Assembly: GCA_016704325.1 (NCBI GenBank)
Contig: JADJAG010000010.1
Coordinates: 88,086-152,085, forward strand
Direction of reading: 5' to 3'
Source of the DNA: Chitinophagaceae bacterium
GTDB lineage: Bacteria > Bacteroidota > Bacteroidia > Chitinophagales > UBA10324
DNA length: 64,000 nucleotides
Position numbers and translations under genes: made by a program
The notes under the pieces: generated by a model
What the model saw: only the letters and a program-made list of their open reading frames with translations
The model's database searches: none
Told to the model about the DNA's origin: nothing
Part shown: in pieces, positions 1 through 8,556 of the stretch
Numbering within the stretch: the first letter of the stretch is position 1
How the letters are laid out: every line of letters starts with the position of its first letter

Positions 1-340
1 CGATACGCGTTAACTCATCCATCAGTACCCGAATCACCTGCGCCCTCGCCGGAACTTCCAGTTGCAATCCCTTTTCTACACACATGGCGCAGCCATGATT
101 GTTGATGTGTGCAGAGAGATAATCCATCCTGCTGGTTACGTAGATGAACTGGCGGTAGGTAAGCGACTCGCACATCTTCTCAATGGAACGATGGATATAT
201 CCAAGGTGCGGCTCTACTTTCCTGATGGTCTCCCCTTTGAGTGTAACTACCAGGTGCAGCACACCATGCGTAGAAGGGTGCTGCGGACCAATATTGATCA
301 CTAAATCACCTTCAGCAGTAGTGGCTACTTCTTCAATCAT
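1..340 (-). CDS. nuoD: NADH-quinone oxidoreductase subunit D, N-terminal part (cut by window edge)
   Basis: The minus strand is open from an ATG at 338-340 to the first base of the window. The start of the protein reads MIEEVATTAEGDLVINIGPQ followed by HPSTHGVLHLV, the conserved quinone-site N-terminus of complex I 49-kDa subunits. The end of the visible part (EVPARAQVIRVLMDELTRI) is the family's helix that follows the H-P-S-T-H-G strand region. Only about 113 residues are present; the family has about 400, so the rest lies outside. It follows nuoC by about 77 bases in the same direction and belongs to the nuoABCD operon. In the complex NuoD sits in the peripheral arm and helps form the quinone-binding pocket. 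Confidence 0.93.
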   Translation of the reverse strand, partial: MIEEVATTAEGDLVINIGPQHPSTHGVLHLVVTLKGETIRKVEPHLGYIHRSIEKMCESLTYRQFIYVTSRMDYLSAHINNHGCAMCVEKGLQLEVPARAQVIRVLMDELTRI

Positions 341-417
341 TTTTATTGAATGATGGTTGAATTGATTTGGTGTATAAGCATAGCGTTATGTAGAAAAGAG
401 TGCATCATGGTGATGAG

Positions 418-873
418 CTAAAGTCGTATCATATTAACAGGATCTTCAAAATCTTTTCTTAAGGGAAATCCTTCAAAATCATCTGTAAGAATCAATCGCC
501 GCAGATCAGGATGGTTTAAAAATTTTACGCCGAACAGCTCATACACTTCGCGTTCGTGAAATTCTGCCGTGCGCCAGATATCGCAGACTGTTTCAATTTC
601 CGGTGTGTTACGGTCCAGTTTTGCTTTCACCACTAAACTATGCCGGTGTATGGTGGAGGTAAGGTGATAGACCATGGTGAGGTGCGTCTTCCAGTCAATG
701 CAGGTAAGGCAGAAGAGGTAATCACATTCCAATCCTTTAGCATTGCGAAGAATTTTTGCGAAAGGTTTCCAGTCAGCCGGGGCAATCTGCATGGTAAGCC
801 ATTCACCACCTTCTTCAAAAGTGATGGCAGGAAACAATTCCATGATGATCGCCTTCAGTGCTTCCTGTTGCAT
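418..873 (-). CDS. nuoC: NADH-quinone oxidoreductase subunit C
   Basis: This 151-residue protein is the complex I 30-kDa subunit, part of the peripheral arm that moves electrons from NADH to quinone. The family signature is clear at residues 104-116 (EFHEREVYELFGV), followed by the expected HPDLRRLILTDDF and FPLRKDF. The length fits the short, unfused NuoC type rather than the NuoCD fusion of enterobacteria, and nuoD is separate downstream. The start lies 3 bases from the nuoB stop, so the two are probably translationally coupled. Confidence 0.95.
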   Translation of the reverse strand: MQQEALKAIIMELFPAITFEEGGEWLTMQIAPADWKPFAKILRNAKGLECDYLFCLTCIDWKTHLTMVYHLTSTIHRHSLVVKAKLDRNTPEIETVCDIWRTAEFHEREVYELFGVKFLNHPDLRRLILTDDFEGFPLRKDFEDPVNMIRL

Positions 874-876
874 CCT

Positions 877-1416
877 TTATCCATTTAATTTCATTTGCTC
901 CCTGGTTGCTCCGCTCTTTATTTTTTCCTGTAATGTGATGAGTGCATTCAGCAATGCTTCCGGCCGTGGCGGACAGCCGGCGATGTAAACATCAACAGGT
1001 ATTACATGATCAGCACCTTTTACTACCGAGTAGGTATTATAAAAGAAAGGACCACCGCTGATGGCGCAGGCACCCATGGCGATCACATACTTGGGATCTG
1101 CCATCTGATCGTACAGTCTTTTCAATACCGGTGCCATCTTATTTACAATAGTGCCGGCTATGATGATCACATCAGCCTGCCGCGGTGTGGCGCGTGCCAC
1201 CTCAAATCCAAATCTGGAGAAATCATACTTCGCTCCGGCAACCGACATCAATTCAATTCCGCAACAGCTGGTTGCAAAAGTGAGTGGCCACAATGAGTTG
1301 GAACGTGCCCAGTTGATTACATCATCCAGTTTACTGGTTACGATACCGCCTCCAGGGGTTTCATGAACCTGGCCCGGAAAGGAAGCTTTATTCACCTGTT
1401 GATCGCTGGTTATCAC
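877..1416 (-). CDS. nuoB: NADH-quinone oxidoreductase subunit B
   Basis: A 179-residue subunit that carries the N2 [4Fe-4S] cluster, the last iron-sulfur centre before quinone. All four ligands can be seen: adjacent Cys51 and Cys52 (SCCGIE), Cys117 (GACAISGG) and Cys148 (GCPPRPE). The segments ARATPRQADVIIIAGTI and GADHVIPVDVYIAGCPP are standard for the family. It lies between nuoA, 76 bases upstream, and nuoC, 3 bases downstream, in the usual order. No damage is seen. Confidence 0.96.
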   Translation of the reverse strand: MITSDQQVNKASFPGQVHETPGGGIVTSKLDDVINWARSNSLWPLTFATSCCGIELMSVAGAKYDFSRFGFEVARATPRQADVIIIAGTIVNKMAPVLKRLYDQMADPKYVIAMGACAISGGPFFYNTYSVVKGADHVIPVDVYIAGCPPRPEALLNALITLQEKIKSGATREQMKLNG

Positions 1417-1492
1417 AAGAATTTTTGCAAGTTAGATTTGAAATGCTTTATTAAAGTTACACGCTACGGTATTATGAATGCTGCGGTCACCC

Positions 1493-1843
1493 TTACATCC
1501 ATTTTAAGGCACCCTTTTTATGAGCATAAAGAAATCCCATAAAAAGTATGAACATAAAAATTACAATTTCCACAAAGGCCGGCCATCCGATGGACTTTAC
1601 CACTACTGCCCATGGATACAGGAAGATCAACTCCACATCAAAAATCAGGAATATGAGTGCGAAGAGATAATAGCCAACGTTAAACTGATCCCACGGTGTG
1701 CCTTTTGCAGGAATGCCGCATTCATAAGCTTCTCCTTTGGCGGTATTTTTTGTGCCTTTCACCATGAATTTAGCGATGGCTATTCCACCTGCTGAAAAAG
1801 CAACGGCAGCACAAATGAGAACAATTAACGAGGAAGCGCCCAT
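1493..1843 (-). CDS. nuoA: NADH-quinone oxidoreductase subunit A
   Basis: A 116-residue membrane subunit and first gene of the visible nuo operon. It has three hydrophobic segments (about residues 4-24, 58-78 and 86-108). The conserved loop YECGIPAKGTPWDQFNVGYYL sits between the first and second, with the conserved Cys at about residue 42, and FLIFDVELIFLYPWA is in the second helix. These are hallmark NuoA sequences. In complex I the loop reaches towards the quinone cavity formed with NuoB and NuoD. The promoter should lie in the 1844-1930 stretch, but no clear element was recognised. Confidence 0.95.
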   Translation of the reverse strand: MGASSLIVLICAAVAFSAGGIAIAKFMVKGTKNTAKGEAYECGIPAKGTPWDQFNVGYYLFALIFLIFDVELIFLYPWAVVVKSIGWPAFVEIVIFMFILFMGFLYAHKKGALKWM

Positions 1844-2218
1844 GAAATGGAATTAGTGATGGACGAATATAGTGTGTTCGGTCAATATCGAACAATGACC
1901 CAATGAAATTTATTAAAAAGAGGTGAATGGGGAATTATGATTTATCACCTGGGAATGTAAACACAATATGCAAATTGAAAAACATGGTTTGCACTAAAGA
2001 TTCTAATTTTAGCCCGTTTGCCGGATTCGTAAAGTGGTTTTTTGAGAAAGGTATTTATGATCCTGACAATACTTCCTACTTCGGAATGCACGAACATGAA
2101 AAGTTTGGGAATCTTTTTCAGGATCAAAGAATTGGAGGTTCATTAAGTCGGTGCGTGTTCAGATAAACTGTATGATTTGTGTGCTTTCATTTTTCAAGGA
2201 TTTTCTTAGCTTTGAGTG
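1844..2218. other. Intergenic, with an unrecognised 79-codon open frame
   Basis: This gap separates nuoA (leftward) from the toxin-antitoxin pair (rightward). A plus-strand frame at 1927-2166 encodes 79 residues with no recognisable motif or signal sequence. It may be a remnant of a lost gene or chance. TAGCTTTG at 2207-2214 fits the Bacteroidota -7 consensus TANNTTTG and sits only five bases before the antitoxin ATG, which would imply an almost leaderless transcript. No good -33 TTG lies at the right distance, so the promoter call is weak. Confidence 0.3.
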
Positions 2219-2383
2219 ATGATTATTGAAATTAAAAAGGGTACAACACCCAAAGAAGTAAAGAAAGCGCTCGAAAAGCTTCCCAGAAAAAAAAAGGGAG
2301 GCCTAAGCAAACATTTTGGCACTCTTAAGCGGGGAATAGACGGTTTAGCCTATCAAAAAAAAATTAGAAGTGAGTGGGAATAG
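2219..2383 (+). CDS. Small VapB-like antitoxin of a PIN-toxin pair
   Basis: A 54-residue basic protein (MIIEIKKGTTPKEVKKALEK at the start, KHFGTLKRGIDGLAYQKKIR near the end). The pattern KHFGTLKRGxDGLxYQ is familiar from short antitoxins placed directly before PIN-domain toxins in Bacteroidota. It starts at the ATG at 2219 and its stop at 2381-2383 overlaps the start of the downstream toxin by 14 bases, a typical toxin-antitoxin arrangement. By analogy it should neutralise the toxin and repress its own promoter. The DNA-binding fold is not evident from sequence alone. The identification rests mainly on size, gene order and overlap. Confidence 0.7.
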   Translation: MIIEIKKGTTPKEVKKALEKLPRKKKGGLSKHFGTLKRGIDGLAYQKKIRSEWE

Positions 2384-2735
2384 ATTCGTTGCCGACACAA
2401 ACATCCTGATTTATATACTTGAGGGTAACAAAACTGTATTACCGTATGTAGATGAAGCGTTCTATGTTTCCATTATCACAGAAATTGAATTATTGGGTAT
2501 GAAAGGAATTTCAGCGTATGAAATTTCAAAAACAAAGCAACTCCTGAAAAGTTGCCGGATTATTGGTCTTACAGCAGAAATAAAAGAAATTGCCATTATG
2601 CTCAAACAAAAACAGCGTATTAAAACTCCGGATGTTCTCATTGCGGCTACCGCTTTTTTCCTGGACCTTCCGCTCCTTACTGCTGATGCTGGCTTCCGTA
2701 ACATTAAATCAATTGATTTGGTCCTGCTTTCATAA
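2370..2735 (+). CDS. PIN-domain ribonuclease toxin (VapC family)
   Basis: A 121-residue PIN domain. The acidic metal-binding residues are in place: Asp9 in VADTNILIY, Glu38/Glu40 in ITEIELLG, Asp88 in KTPDVLIAATA and Asp106 in LLTADAGF. Known VapC toxins cleave tRNA or rRNA; the target here cannot be read from sequence. The start appears to be the GTG at 2370, inside the end of the antitoxin gene, so translation is probably coupled. The protein is complete and no residue expected for catalysis is missing. Confidence 0.85.
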   Translation: MSGNRFVADTNILIYILEGNKTVLPYVDEAFYVSIITEIELLGMKGISAYEISKTKQLLKSCRIIGLTAEIKEIAIMLKQKQRIKTPDVLIAATAFFLDLPLLTADAGFRNIKSIDLVLLS

Positions 2736-2797
2736 CTTAAAGCAATCAACTACCTGAAATTACGAAACGGTGGGGTGAGCATTTTTATCCCGGTTAG

Positions 2798-3049
2798 CCC
2801 GGATTTGTAATCAGAGGTGTTCGAAACATTGAATGACAAAAAAATGTCATGTTGAGCGGAGTCGAAACATGGCATTTTTATTAAGGAACGCATCAACAAA
2901 GACAATGTCGCACTTCGATCAGTGTAACATTGTTTTTGTTCCACTCTCATGCCTGTTTGCTTATGCCTACCACGAATTTGAATCCGTAGAATTGTTCCGT
3001 AAATCTGAAAGCAATTAAGGTTTCGAACACTTATGATTACAAATCCGAG
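2798..3049. repeat. Inverted-repeat element (MITE-like), 252 bp
   Basis: Two 30-base arms face each other: 2798-2827 (begins CCCGGATTTGTAATCAG) and 3020-3049 (ends ATGATTACAAATCCGAG), matching at about 26 of 30 positions. The spacer has no convincing gene; open frames here on both strands look like chance. Single arms of the same sequence occur at 22931-22959 and 27695-27724, so this is a dispersed repeat family. The element follows the PIN toxin closely and precedes the 3' end of the next minus-strand gene. Confidence 0.6.
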
Positions 3050-3093
3050 CAACGCGCGGATTATTATCTCATGCATTCGGAAATGATCAGAAT

Positions 3094-4731
3094 TTAAAAT
3101 TCCAATTTAATTAAATGTGATCTCCATTTATTAATCGCAGACCCAGTATGACCAGCAACCCATACTTCGTTATTTGCATATCTCCTTTGAGCAGTTATAT
3201 AATCACCCCATCGTTCTTTTTGTGGTATCTGTGTGACAACGCCAAATACAACTATTGTTGTCGCAGGCGATAAGCTTCCACCATAGTCTACAAAATTAGC
3301 ACCTAATCTTATTGTTGTAGAATTGCCTGAGGAGTGCATGTTTTCTTTGAATAGCCGTTGTCGAAAAGATGGAAAATCATTCGATCCGCTGCGCAGATAT
3401 ACTATTACAGTACGCATATCATTAATGTTTTCACCTCTATGCGCAATTGATGGGTAGCAATAATCGGAGTTTTGCTTATCATGAAAAAATTTACATTTCA
3501 CTGTCAATTCTGATAGATTGATTCGAACAAAGGATACCCCGCTAAAATGTTTTCCATTATCTTTTGAAAAAACAAAGAAAATATTCCCTTGCATGTAAAA
3601 CCCTCCGGTAACCCTACAGTCTCCAGCATCTAATCGAATGCTAGTGCCTTTTTGTGCTGCAGACCCTGATTTTTCATAATCTCCAATATCAATAGTATAT
3701 TTTTTTAATTCTGGATTATCATCTAAATTGTCAGTCAGATCATATAAGAAAACATTGCTACCGCCGGAAGATTGCGTATTAATAATATAAGTTCCAGGAC
3801 CGTATTGGCCTGCATGCCCACATGGAACTGCGTATAAGCTTGGCGCAGGCTCAAAATTCCAACTAGGCACAATATCTCTCCACCTCTTCCCGTGCATATT
3901 GTCACCCGCGTATCCATCTTCTTTATTAAACTGAAAGAAAACATTCCCTTTGAAATTGTCATCATTTGTAAACAAATTACCAGACAAAAAAACTTCATTA
4001 CCATTTACCGACAGACTTGGGTAGTCAAACCATACCTCATCACCATCCTGGAAATCATTAAATTTGTATGCATGCCAACCAAGATTTGGATCTTCGCTTT
4101 CGGAAAAAGCAAGTAGACATTGCGATACCAAAGAGTTTCCCCCGGTTTGCAAGAAAAAAATAAATCTTTCATTATCGGAATCGAAAATTACTCTTGGATC
4201 AGCTGTATTTTTAATTTCTTCCTCAGTGAGAAAGTTGAAAAAATTGCCGTAGGATAACTCATTTACTACAGATCCATCTTGTGTATAGAATCCGATTTGG
4301 CTGTTATCAGCAGCTACGATAAATCCCTTATCAGAGATGGCCATAGTGTTATCAGGTGGTGCGGAATCAATTGTATCCATTACTACCGAAGTTTTTGACA
4401 ATGTCTCAGTACTATTTTGCGGCTTCTGGATAGAAGACCTTCTGGATTCGTATTTTATCTTTTCAAGGTCTTTTAAATATTGTAATAAGGTTATACTATC
4501 ATTTAAAACTTGCTCTTCGTAGTTCTGGTCTTCAATAGGCTTTATTTTAAGCTGCAATTTTGATGGATCTAATTGGTAGATCTGTGTAAGAACAACTTCC
4601 TTTTTGTTCGAAATGATTTCGGGTTTGCTTTTCTTATTCTCAATCGAAGGCTTTGTTTCAGGAGTCTGGCCTAAAACATGCGTACCTGACAGCAAGAATA
4701 ACAATAGAAAAAGGGTGGACCGTATCATCAT
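3094..4731 (-). CDS. Secreted protein, propeller-like, function unknown
   Basis: A 545-residue protein with a clear signal peptide (MMIRSTLFLLLFLLSGTHVLG, cleavage near VLGQ). Residues about 120-545 alternate short beta-rich blocks with phrases such as APPDNTMAISDKGFIVAADN, VWFDYPSLSVNGNEVFLSGN and ERWGDYITAQRRY near the end. This style is seen in secreted Bacteroidota proteins predicted to fold as beta-propellers. There is no C-terminal T9SS sorting domain: it stops at WRSHLIKLEF. It could therefore be periplasmic or surface-exposed by another route. It stands alone, with decayed sequence upstream. No catalytic motif is recognised. Confidence 0.75.
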   Translation of the reverse strand: MMIRSTLFLLLFLLSGTHVLGQTPETKPSIENKKSKPEIISNKKEVVLTQIYQLDPSKLQLKIKPIEDQNYEEQVLNDSITLLQYLKDLEKIKYESRRSSIQKPQNSTETLSKTSVVMDTIDSAPPDNTMAISDKGFIVAADNSQIGFYTQDGSVVNELSYGNFFNFLTEEEIKNTADPRVIFDSDNERFIFFLQTGGNSLVSQCLLAFSESEDPNLGWHAYKFNDFQDGDEVWFDYPSLSVNGNEVFLSGNLFTNDDNFKGNVFFQFNKEDGYAGDNMHGKRWRDIVPSWNFEPAPSLYAVPCGHAGQYGPGTYIINTQSSGGSNVFLYDLTDNLDDNPELKKYTIDIGDYEKSGSAAQKGTSIRLDAGDCRVTGGFYMQGNIFFVFSKDNGKHFSGVSFVRINLSELTVKCKFFHDKQNSDYCYPSIAHRGENINDMRTVIVYLRSGSNDFPSFRQRLFKENMHSSGNSTTIRLGANFVDYGGSLSPATTIVVFGVVTQIPQKERWGDYITAQRRYANNEVWVAGHTGSAINKWRSHLIKLEF

Positions 4732-4879
4732 ACAATAATTTACTTGGTGTGTATTGTTATTGATTTTGCAAAATAGATAAATATTTTCTGAAATTAGAGT
4801 GTGGTAATCTTTAAGAAATTTCGGGGCTCATAACTACCCTTTTCCCTGTTTACCGCAAGCATCCGCTTTTCATTTTAAA

Positions 4880-5070
4880 TTAGAAAAGAGCAATGCTGGC
4901 AATTGCAGTTAAAATTCTCTCTTGCCCATCTTCCCTTGATTTCTCACCCGCAGTTGTGCCTGTATAAAATTGTATGCTGGAAATGTTGTGGTTTGATATA
5001 GCACTTGCCCATCAGTGTTATAAAGAAATACTTCCGCTTTATCTGTTGCGCCGCTGATGCTTGATTAAGA
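4880..5070 (-). pseudogene. Remnant of a T9SS sorting domain
   Basis: Read on the minus strand this stretch gives a short piece containing DKAEVFLYNTDGQVLYQTTT, with the strand-turn-strand pattern (F-LYN-DGQ-LY-T) of T9SS type-A sorting domains. No intact gene lies upstream and the piece runs quickly into stops. It is most likely the 3' end of a lost secreted-protein gene. The rest of 4732-5555 carries only this remnant, the crcB remnant and the 86-bp repeats. Confidence 0.4.
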
Positions 5071-5129
5071 GGATGAGTAGCAAAGGTTGGACAAACACCG
5101 AAGTTGCAGCAATAGCAATTTATTTTGCT

Positions 5130-5255
5130 AAAGATTCACATTTTGTATTCCTAATTGCTAATTCCTTATTGCCGATCATTGTTCGCATCAACCAAATGCC
5201 CGGATAAGCAACAGCAATTCCGGCAATTACATTTATGCATGCGCTCATACGGAGC
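5130..5255 (-). pseudogene. C-terminal fragment of a second crcB copy
   Basis: The minus strand reads INVIAGIAVAYPGIWLMRTM, which aligns with the last helix of the intact CrcB 300 bases further on (SVLGGIAATYLGIWLIRAIG). Only the last 25 or so conserved residues remain, followed by a novel tail and a stop. The intact gene's own 3' end starts at 5556, so this looks like the stump of a tandem duplicate that was lost. Fluoride exporters often occur as adjacent pairs in other bacteria, which makes a former pair plausible. Confidence 0.55.
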
Positions 5256-5309
5256 AAAACTTTTAGAGAAGCAAACGATTGCCTGAAGATTTAGCCTCAT
5301 GTTTCAAAA

Positions 5310-5535
5310 AAGTTAACCACAAAGAACACACAGAGAAATTCTCATTGATCTTGTCTGCTGTGTGACCCCCTCTGTGTCCTCTGTGTTTTCAAAAGCATAA
5401 CCATAAAGAACACATTTCAAAAATTAAAAAATAACTTGTCCGATGCGATACCTCCTCTGTGCCCTCTGTGGTTTCAAAAATATAGCCACAAAAATCAAAA
5501 TAAAAACTCTTATGTATCTTATCTGATGTGATTCA
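5310..5535. repeat. 86-bp-period tandem repeat, about 2.5 degenerate units
   Basis: The phrase CTCTGTG(C/T)CCTCTGTG followed by GTTTTCAAAA and a complementary AACCACAAAGA-like segment occurs at about 5371 and 5457, exactly 86 bases apart, with a partial unit before. The same unit and spacing recur in the larger array at 44560-45195. Each unit contains a short hairpin (TGTGGTT and AACCACA). Confidence 0.65.
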
Positions 5536-5555
5536 ACCAGGAAATGAATCAATTC

Positions 5556-5936
5556 TTAACCGATTGCTCTTATCAACCAAATGCCCAGATACGTAGCAGC
5601 AATTCCGCCAAGCACACTCACTGCCACATAAATCGAAAGGTAAAAGTATTCACGATGTTGCATCAGTAATAAACTTTCAAAAGTAAAGGCAGAGAAGGTG
5701 GTGAAACCGCCGCAGAATCCGGTTGTTAAAAACAAGCGCCATTCGGGAGAAAGCACCTGGCTCTTTTCAAACCAGCTGTAGCATACGCCAATCAAAAAAC
5801 AACCTGTGAGGTTGATAGCTAAAGTGCCGATTGGAAAAATAACAGGATAAAACCTGACAACCAGTTGATGGGAAAGAAACCGCGCTATGGTACCAAGAAA
5901 ACCACCTAAGCCGACAAGCAGTGCGAGTTTATACAA
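5556..5936 (-). CDS. crcB: Fluoride ion transporter CrcB/Fluc
   Basis: A 126-residue protein with four predicted membrane helices that forms dimeric fluoride channels protecting cytoplasmic enzymes. Family motifs are present: GGFLGTIARFL near the N-terminus, GTLAINLTGCFLIG around residues 37-50, and GFCGGFTTFSAFTFE around residues 73-87, which holds the conserved Asn/Phe-box elements. The length is normal. It lies 79 bases downstream of the comB stop and may be cotranscribed. No fluoride riboswitch was recognised upstream. Confidence 0.93.
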   Translation of the reverse strand: MYKLALLVGLGGFLGTIARFLSHQLVVRFYPVIFPIGTLAINLTGCFLIGVCYSWFEKSQVLSPEWRLFLTTGFCGGFTTFSAFTFESLLLMQHREYFYLSIYVAVSVLGGIAATYLGIWLIRAIG

Positions 5937-6015
5937 TGGATGATTTCAATTTATCATTTAGAATCGCTCTTTGCGGAACGCAATTCTTGTACAGGACTTG
6001 TTTTGTCTATGCACA

Positions 6016-6780
6016 TCATAAATCATTCAACGAAAAAAATTCTCCTTCCAGGTCTTTGCGGATATCGGCACGCACCAATTCACCATTTTTAAGTACAGGT
6101 ACAACATCTGTTAAGTCAGGACGAAGACAGTATTTGATATCGTTGATGACGCCTAAATGTGCCAGCCTGCGGTAATGCGACGACTGCTTCATAAAATGAA
6201 ACATATTGCGGCGCGAATTGAGGTAAAGTTTTTCCGCAGCAAAGGCGGAATCAGAATCCACCAAAAAATACTCCTTGATATGATGGATCAGTGCGCCGGC
6301 GAACACTGTGTCTTCCAGGTTAAATTTATCGCGCCAGCCTGAACATAATAACAAAGTATCTCTGCCTTCGCTGATGAGCCATTTGGAAAGTGCCGAGAAA
6401 TTCAGGAATCCGCCAATCACCACCTGGTGCGAATGTTCTGCCATCTTAATGGCACGTGTTCCATTCGTGGTGGTGAGCACCAGTGTTTTGCCCTTCACCA
6501 CGCCGTTCATAAATTCAAACGGCGAATTGCCAAAATGAAATCCTTCTACTTTTCTTCCATTACGCTCCCCGGCCAGTATATAGCCTTCCTTCCCTTTATA
6601 GCTCAGGCATTCTTCTATGGTTTCTACCGGAATCACCTTATCCGCTCCCTGGTCGATGGCCACGCACATGGTAGTGGTGGCACGCAACACATCAATCACT
6701 ACCACTACTTTGCCGGTAATGGGATAGAGTGGCAAAAGGCCAGGTGTAAGACAGACTTCAAGCGTTGATTTATCCGGCAA
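6016..6780 (-). CDS. comB: 2-phosphosulfolactate phosphatase family protein (ComB)
   Basis: A 254-residue ComB-family phosphatase. In archaea and some bacteria ComB removes phosphate from 2-phosphosulfolactate on the way to coenzyme M or sulfolactate; in Bacteroidota its role is less certain but may relate to sulfonate or capnine-type sulfonolipid precursors. Conserved segments are VVVIDVLRATTTMCVAI near residue 27, ILAGERNGRKVEGFHFGNSP, and LVLTTTNGTRAIKMAEH. The length is normal. The start is the ATG at 6780 and no other gene lies close upstream. Confidence 0.9.
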   Translation of the reverse strand: MPDKSTLEVCLTPGLLPLYPITGKVVVVIDVLRATTTMCVAIDQGADKVIPVETIEECLSYKGKEGYILAGERNGRKVEGFHFGNSPFEFMNGVVKGKTLVLTTTNGTRAIKMAEHSHQVVIGGFLNFSALSKWLISEGRDTLLLCSGWRDKFNLEDTVFAGALIHHIKEYFLVDSDSAFAAEKLYLNSRRNMFHFMKQSSHYRRLAHLGVINDIKYCLRPDLTDVVPVLKNGELVRADIRKDLEGEFFSLNDL

Positions 6781-7467
6781 AATCCTTTAGTTGAGTTGTG
6801 CGAAAGGTAGCGAGTTTTTTCAAGTTACCGTTCATTAATTTTCATGAGACTTCGCAATCTTTGAGGTAGATAACTTATTGTTGTACCAATAGGTGAAGAT
6901 GGTTAATCAACAATGTGTTAAAGAATTCATTTCGAATAGATATCAATCTATAAAAATAATGTTGAGCAGAAAACTTAAGCCGCTCGCATTAAAAGGTATT
7001 CGAAAAATACAAGAAGCATAACGTTAAAGCTAAGGCTTAATAACACCCTGTAAGGGTGAACTTATGGTAATATGGAAGTACGTGCTGAACAGCGCCCTGT
7101 AAGGGTGCACTTTTGCCATTGCCAAATAAGCGACCTTACAAGGCGCAAATAACTTCAACTTATCTTGTTACAAAAAGTTGGTTTCTAACGGAATCTGGCT
7201 TCATTGTTCAAAAAGTCACTATTAGCATGATGTCTATACAAACTTATTTTGGGGCTTTTCTGGAGAGGAAGATACTAATCCTGATTATTGGAACGGCAAC
7301 ACATTTCGAGTTAGCGAAAATTGGTTTGTACCCTTTTGTGTTGGCGGGTGATATTGAAACTTGCTTCTGAAGCAGGCATCATTTCACAGATCCGTAAAAT
7401 AAAGTACTTATACTAACCGCTTACAACAAGCCGGCATAAATTTGAAAAACTTAATCTGCAACACCTA
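6781..7467. other. Intergenic with short palindromic repeats
   Basis: No gene is supported here. At 7047-7130 the palindrome CACCCTGTAAGGGTG and a close copy (GCCCTGTAAGGGTGC) appear about 60 bases apart, followed by a related ACCTTACAAGG. Such small repeats are common between genes in this phylum. An open frame at 7113-7370 overlaps this and has no recognisable features. Confidence 0.4.
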
Positions 7468-8556
7468 TCAGGATTTGCTTTTCAGAAACGGCATCTTCAC
7501 TACTTCTGCCTGTAACTTTTTATCGCGGATAGAAATATAAATGGAAGTTCCTTCAACAGCCATCGCCGCTGGAACATAGCCCATGCCAATTGCTTTTTGC
7601 AGGGTAGGCGACTGTGTACCACTGGTTACTTCTCCAATTTTTTTACCTGTTGCATCTACAATATCATGACCATGCCGTGCAATGCCTTTATCTATCATTT
7701 CAAATCCAACCAGTTTACGGGATACGCCCTGTTTCTTCTGTGCTTCAATGAGGTCTTTGGCAACAAAATCTTTCGAGAATTTGGTGATCCATCCCAACCC
7801 GGCTTCTATGGGGGAAGTGGTATCATCAATATCATTTCCATATAAACAGAAACCCATTTCCAGCCGCAACGTATCGCGTGCACCCAATCCCACAGGTTGA
7901 ATGCCGAACTCTTTGCCTGCATCAAATATTTTATACCAGAGGTCACCTGCATCTGCTGTATCAAAATAAATTTCAAATCCACCGGCACCGGTATAACCCG
8001 TGTTCGACATTAATACATTCTTCACACCTCCAAAAACGCCACGTGCAAACTTATAATAAGGTATCGCGGAAAGATCTGTCTCCGTCAGTTTTTGCAACAC
8101 CTTAATGGCATTGGGACCCTGTATGGCCAACAAGCCGGCGCGGTCGCTGATATTATTCATCTCCACATTAAACGTATTGTGCTTCGTGATCCAGTTCCAG
8201 TCTTTTTCGATGTTGGAAGCATTCACTACCAGCATGTATGAATTTTCCTGGAGGTGATAGACCAGCAGGTCATCCACGATACCGCCATTTTCATTAGGCA
8301 GACAGGAATACTGCACATCGCCTACTTTCAGTTTGGATGCATCATTAGATGTTACCAATTGAACCAGCTCCAGCGCGCGAGAACCTTTAATTACGAATTC
8401 GCCCATATGGGAAACATCGAACACGCCCACATTCTCACGAACACACTGGTGCTCGGCGTTAATACCGGAATAAGAGATGGGCATATTATAACCTGCGAAC
8501 TCAGCCATTTTAGCGCCGAGTTTTATATGGGTATCGGTAAGGAGGGTGGTTTTCAT
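7468..8556 (-). CDS. gcvT: Aminomethyltransferase, glycine cleavage system T protein
   Basis: A 362-residue T protein that releases ammonia from aminomethylated H protein and passes the one-carbon unit to tetrahydrofolate. Typical stretches include GAKMAEFAGYNMPISY, VFDVSHMGEF near residue 50, MSNTGYTGAGGFEIYF, GARDTLRLEMGFCLYGND and the C-terminal EVTSGTQSPTLQKAIGMGYV. The frame extends 24 codons upstream, but the ATG at 8556 (MKTTLLTDTHIKLG) matches the family N-terminus, so that start is chosen. The gene stands alone; gcvH and gcvP are not in the window. Confidence 0.95.
   Translation of the reverse strand: MKTTLLTDTHIKLGAKMAEFAGYNMPISYSGINAEHQCVRENVGVFDVSHMGEFVIKGSRALELVQLVTSNDASKLKVGDVQYSCLPNENGGIVDDLLVYHLQENSYMLVVNASNIEKDWNWITKHNTFNVEMNNISDRAGLLAIQGPNAIKVLQKLTETDLSAIPYYKFARGVFGGVKNVLMSNTGYTGAGGFEIYFDTADAGDLWYKIFDAGKEFGIQPVGLGARDTLRLEMGFCLYGNDIDDTTSPIEAGLGWITKFSKDFVAKDLIEAQKKQGVSRKLVGFEMIDKGIARHGHDIVDATGKKIGEVTSGTQSPTLQKAIGMGYVPAAMAVEGTSIYISIRDKKLQAEVVKMPFLKSKS

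Noticed and set aside
62..304. 80-codon plus-strand frame
   Set aside because: Antisense to the nuoD N-terminal coding region, which is unmistakable.
2750..3076. 108-codon minus-strand frame with DSAQHD-like text
   Set aside because: It is the translation of the 2798-3049 inverted repeat; phrases of this kind arise from dispersed repeats.
5937..6015. Possible fluoride riboswitch upstream of crcB
   Set aside because: No conserved riboswitch sequence found in the short gap after comB.
7113..7370. 85-codon plus-strand frame
   Set aside because: Overlaps palindromic repeats and has no motif or plausible start context.
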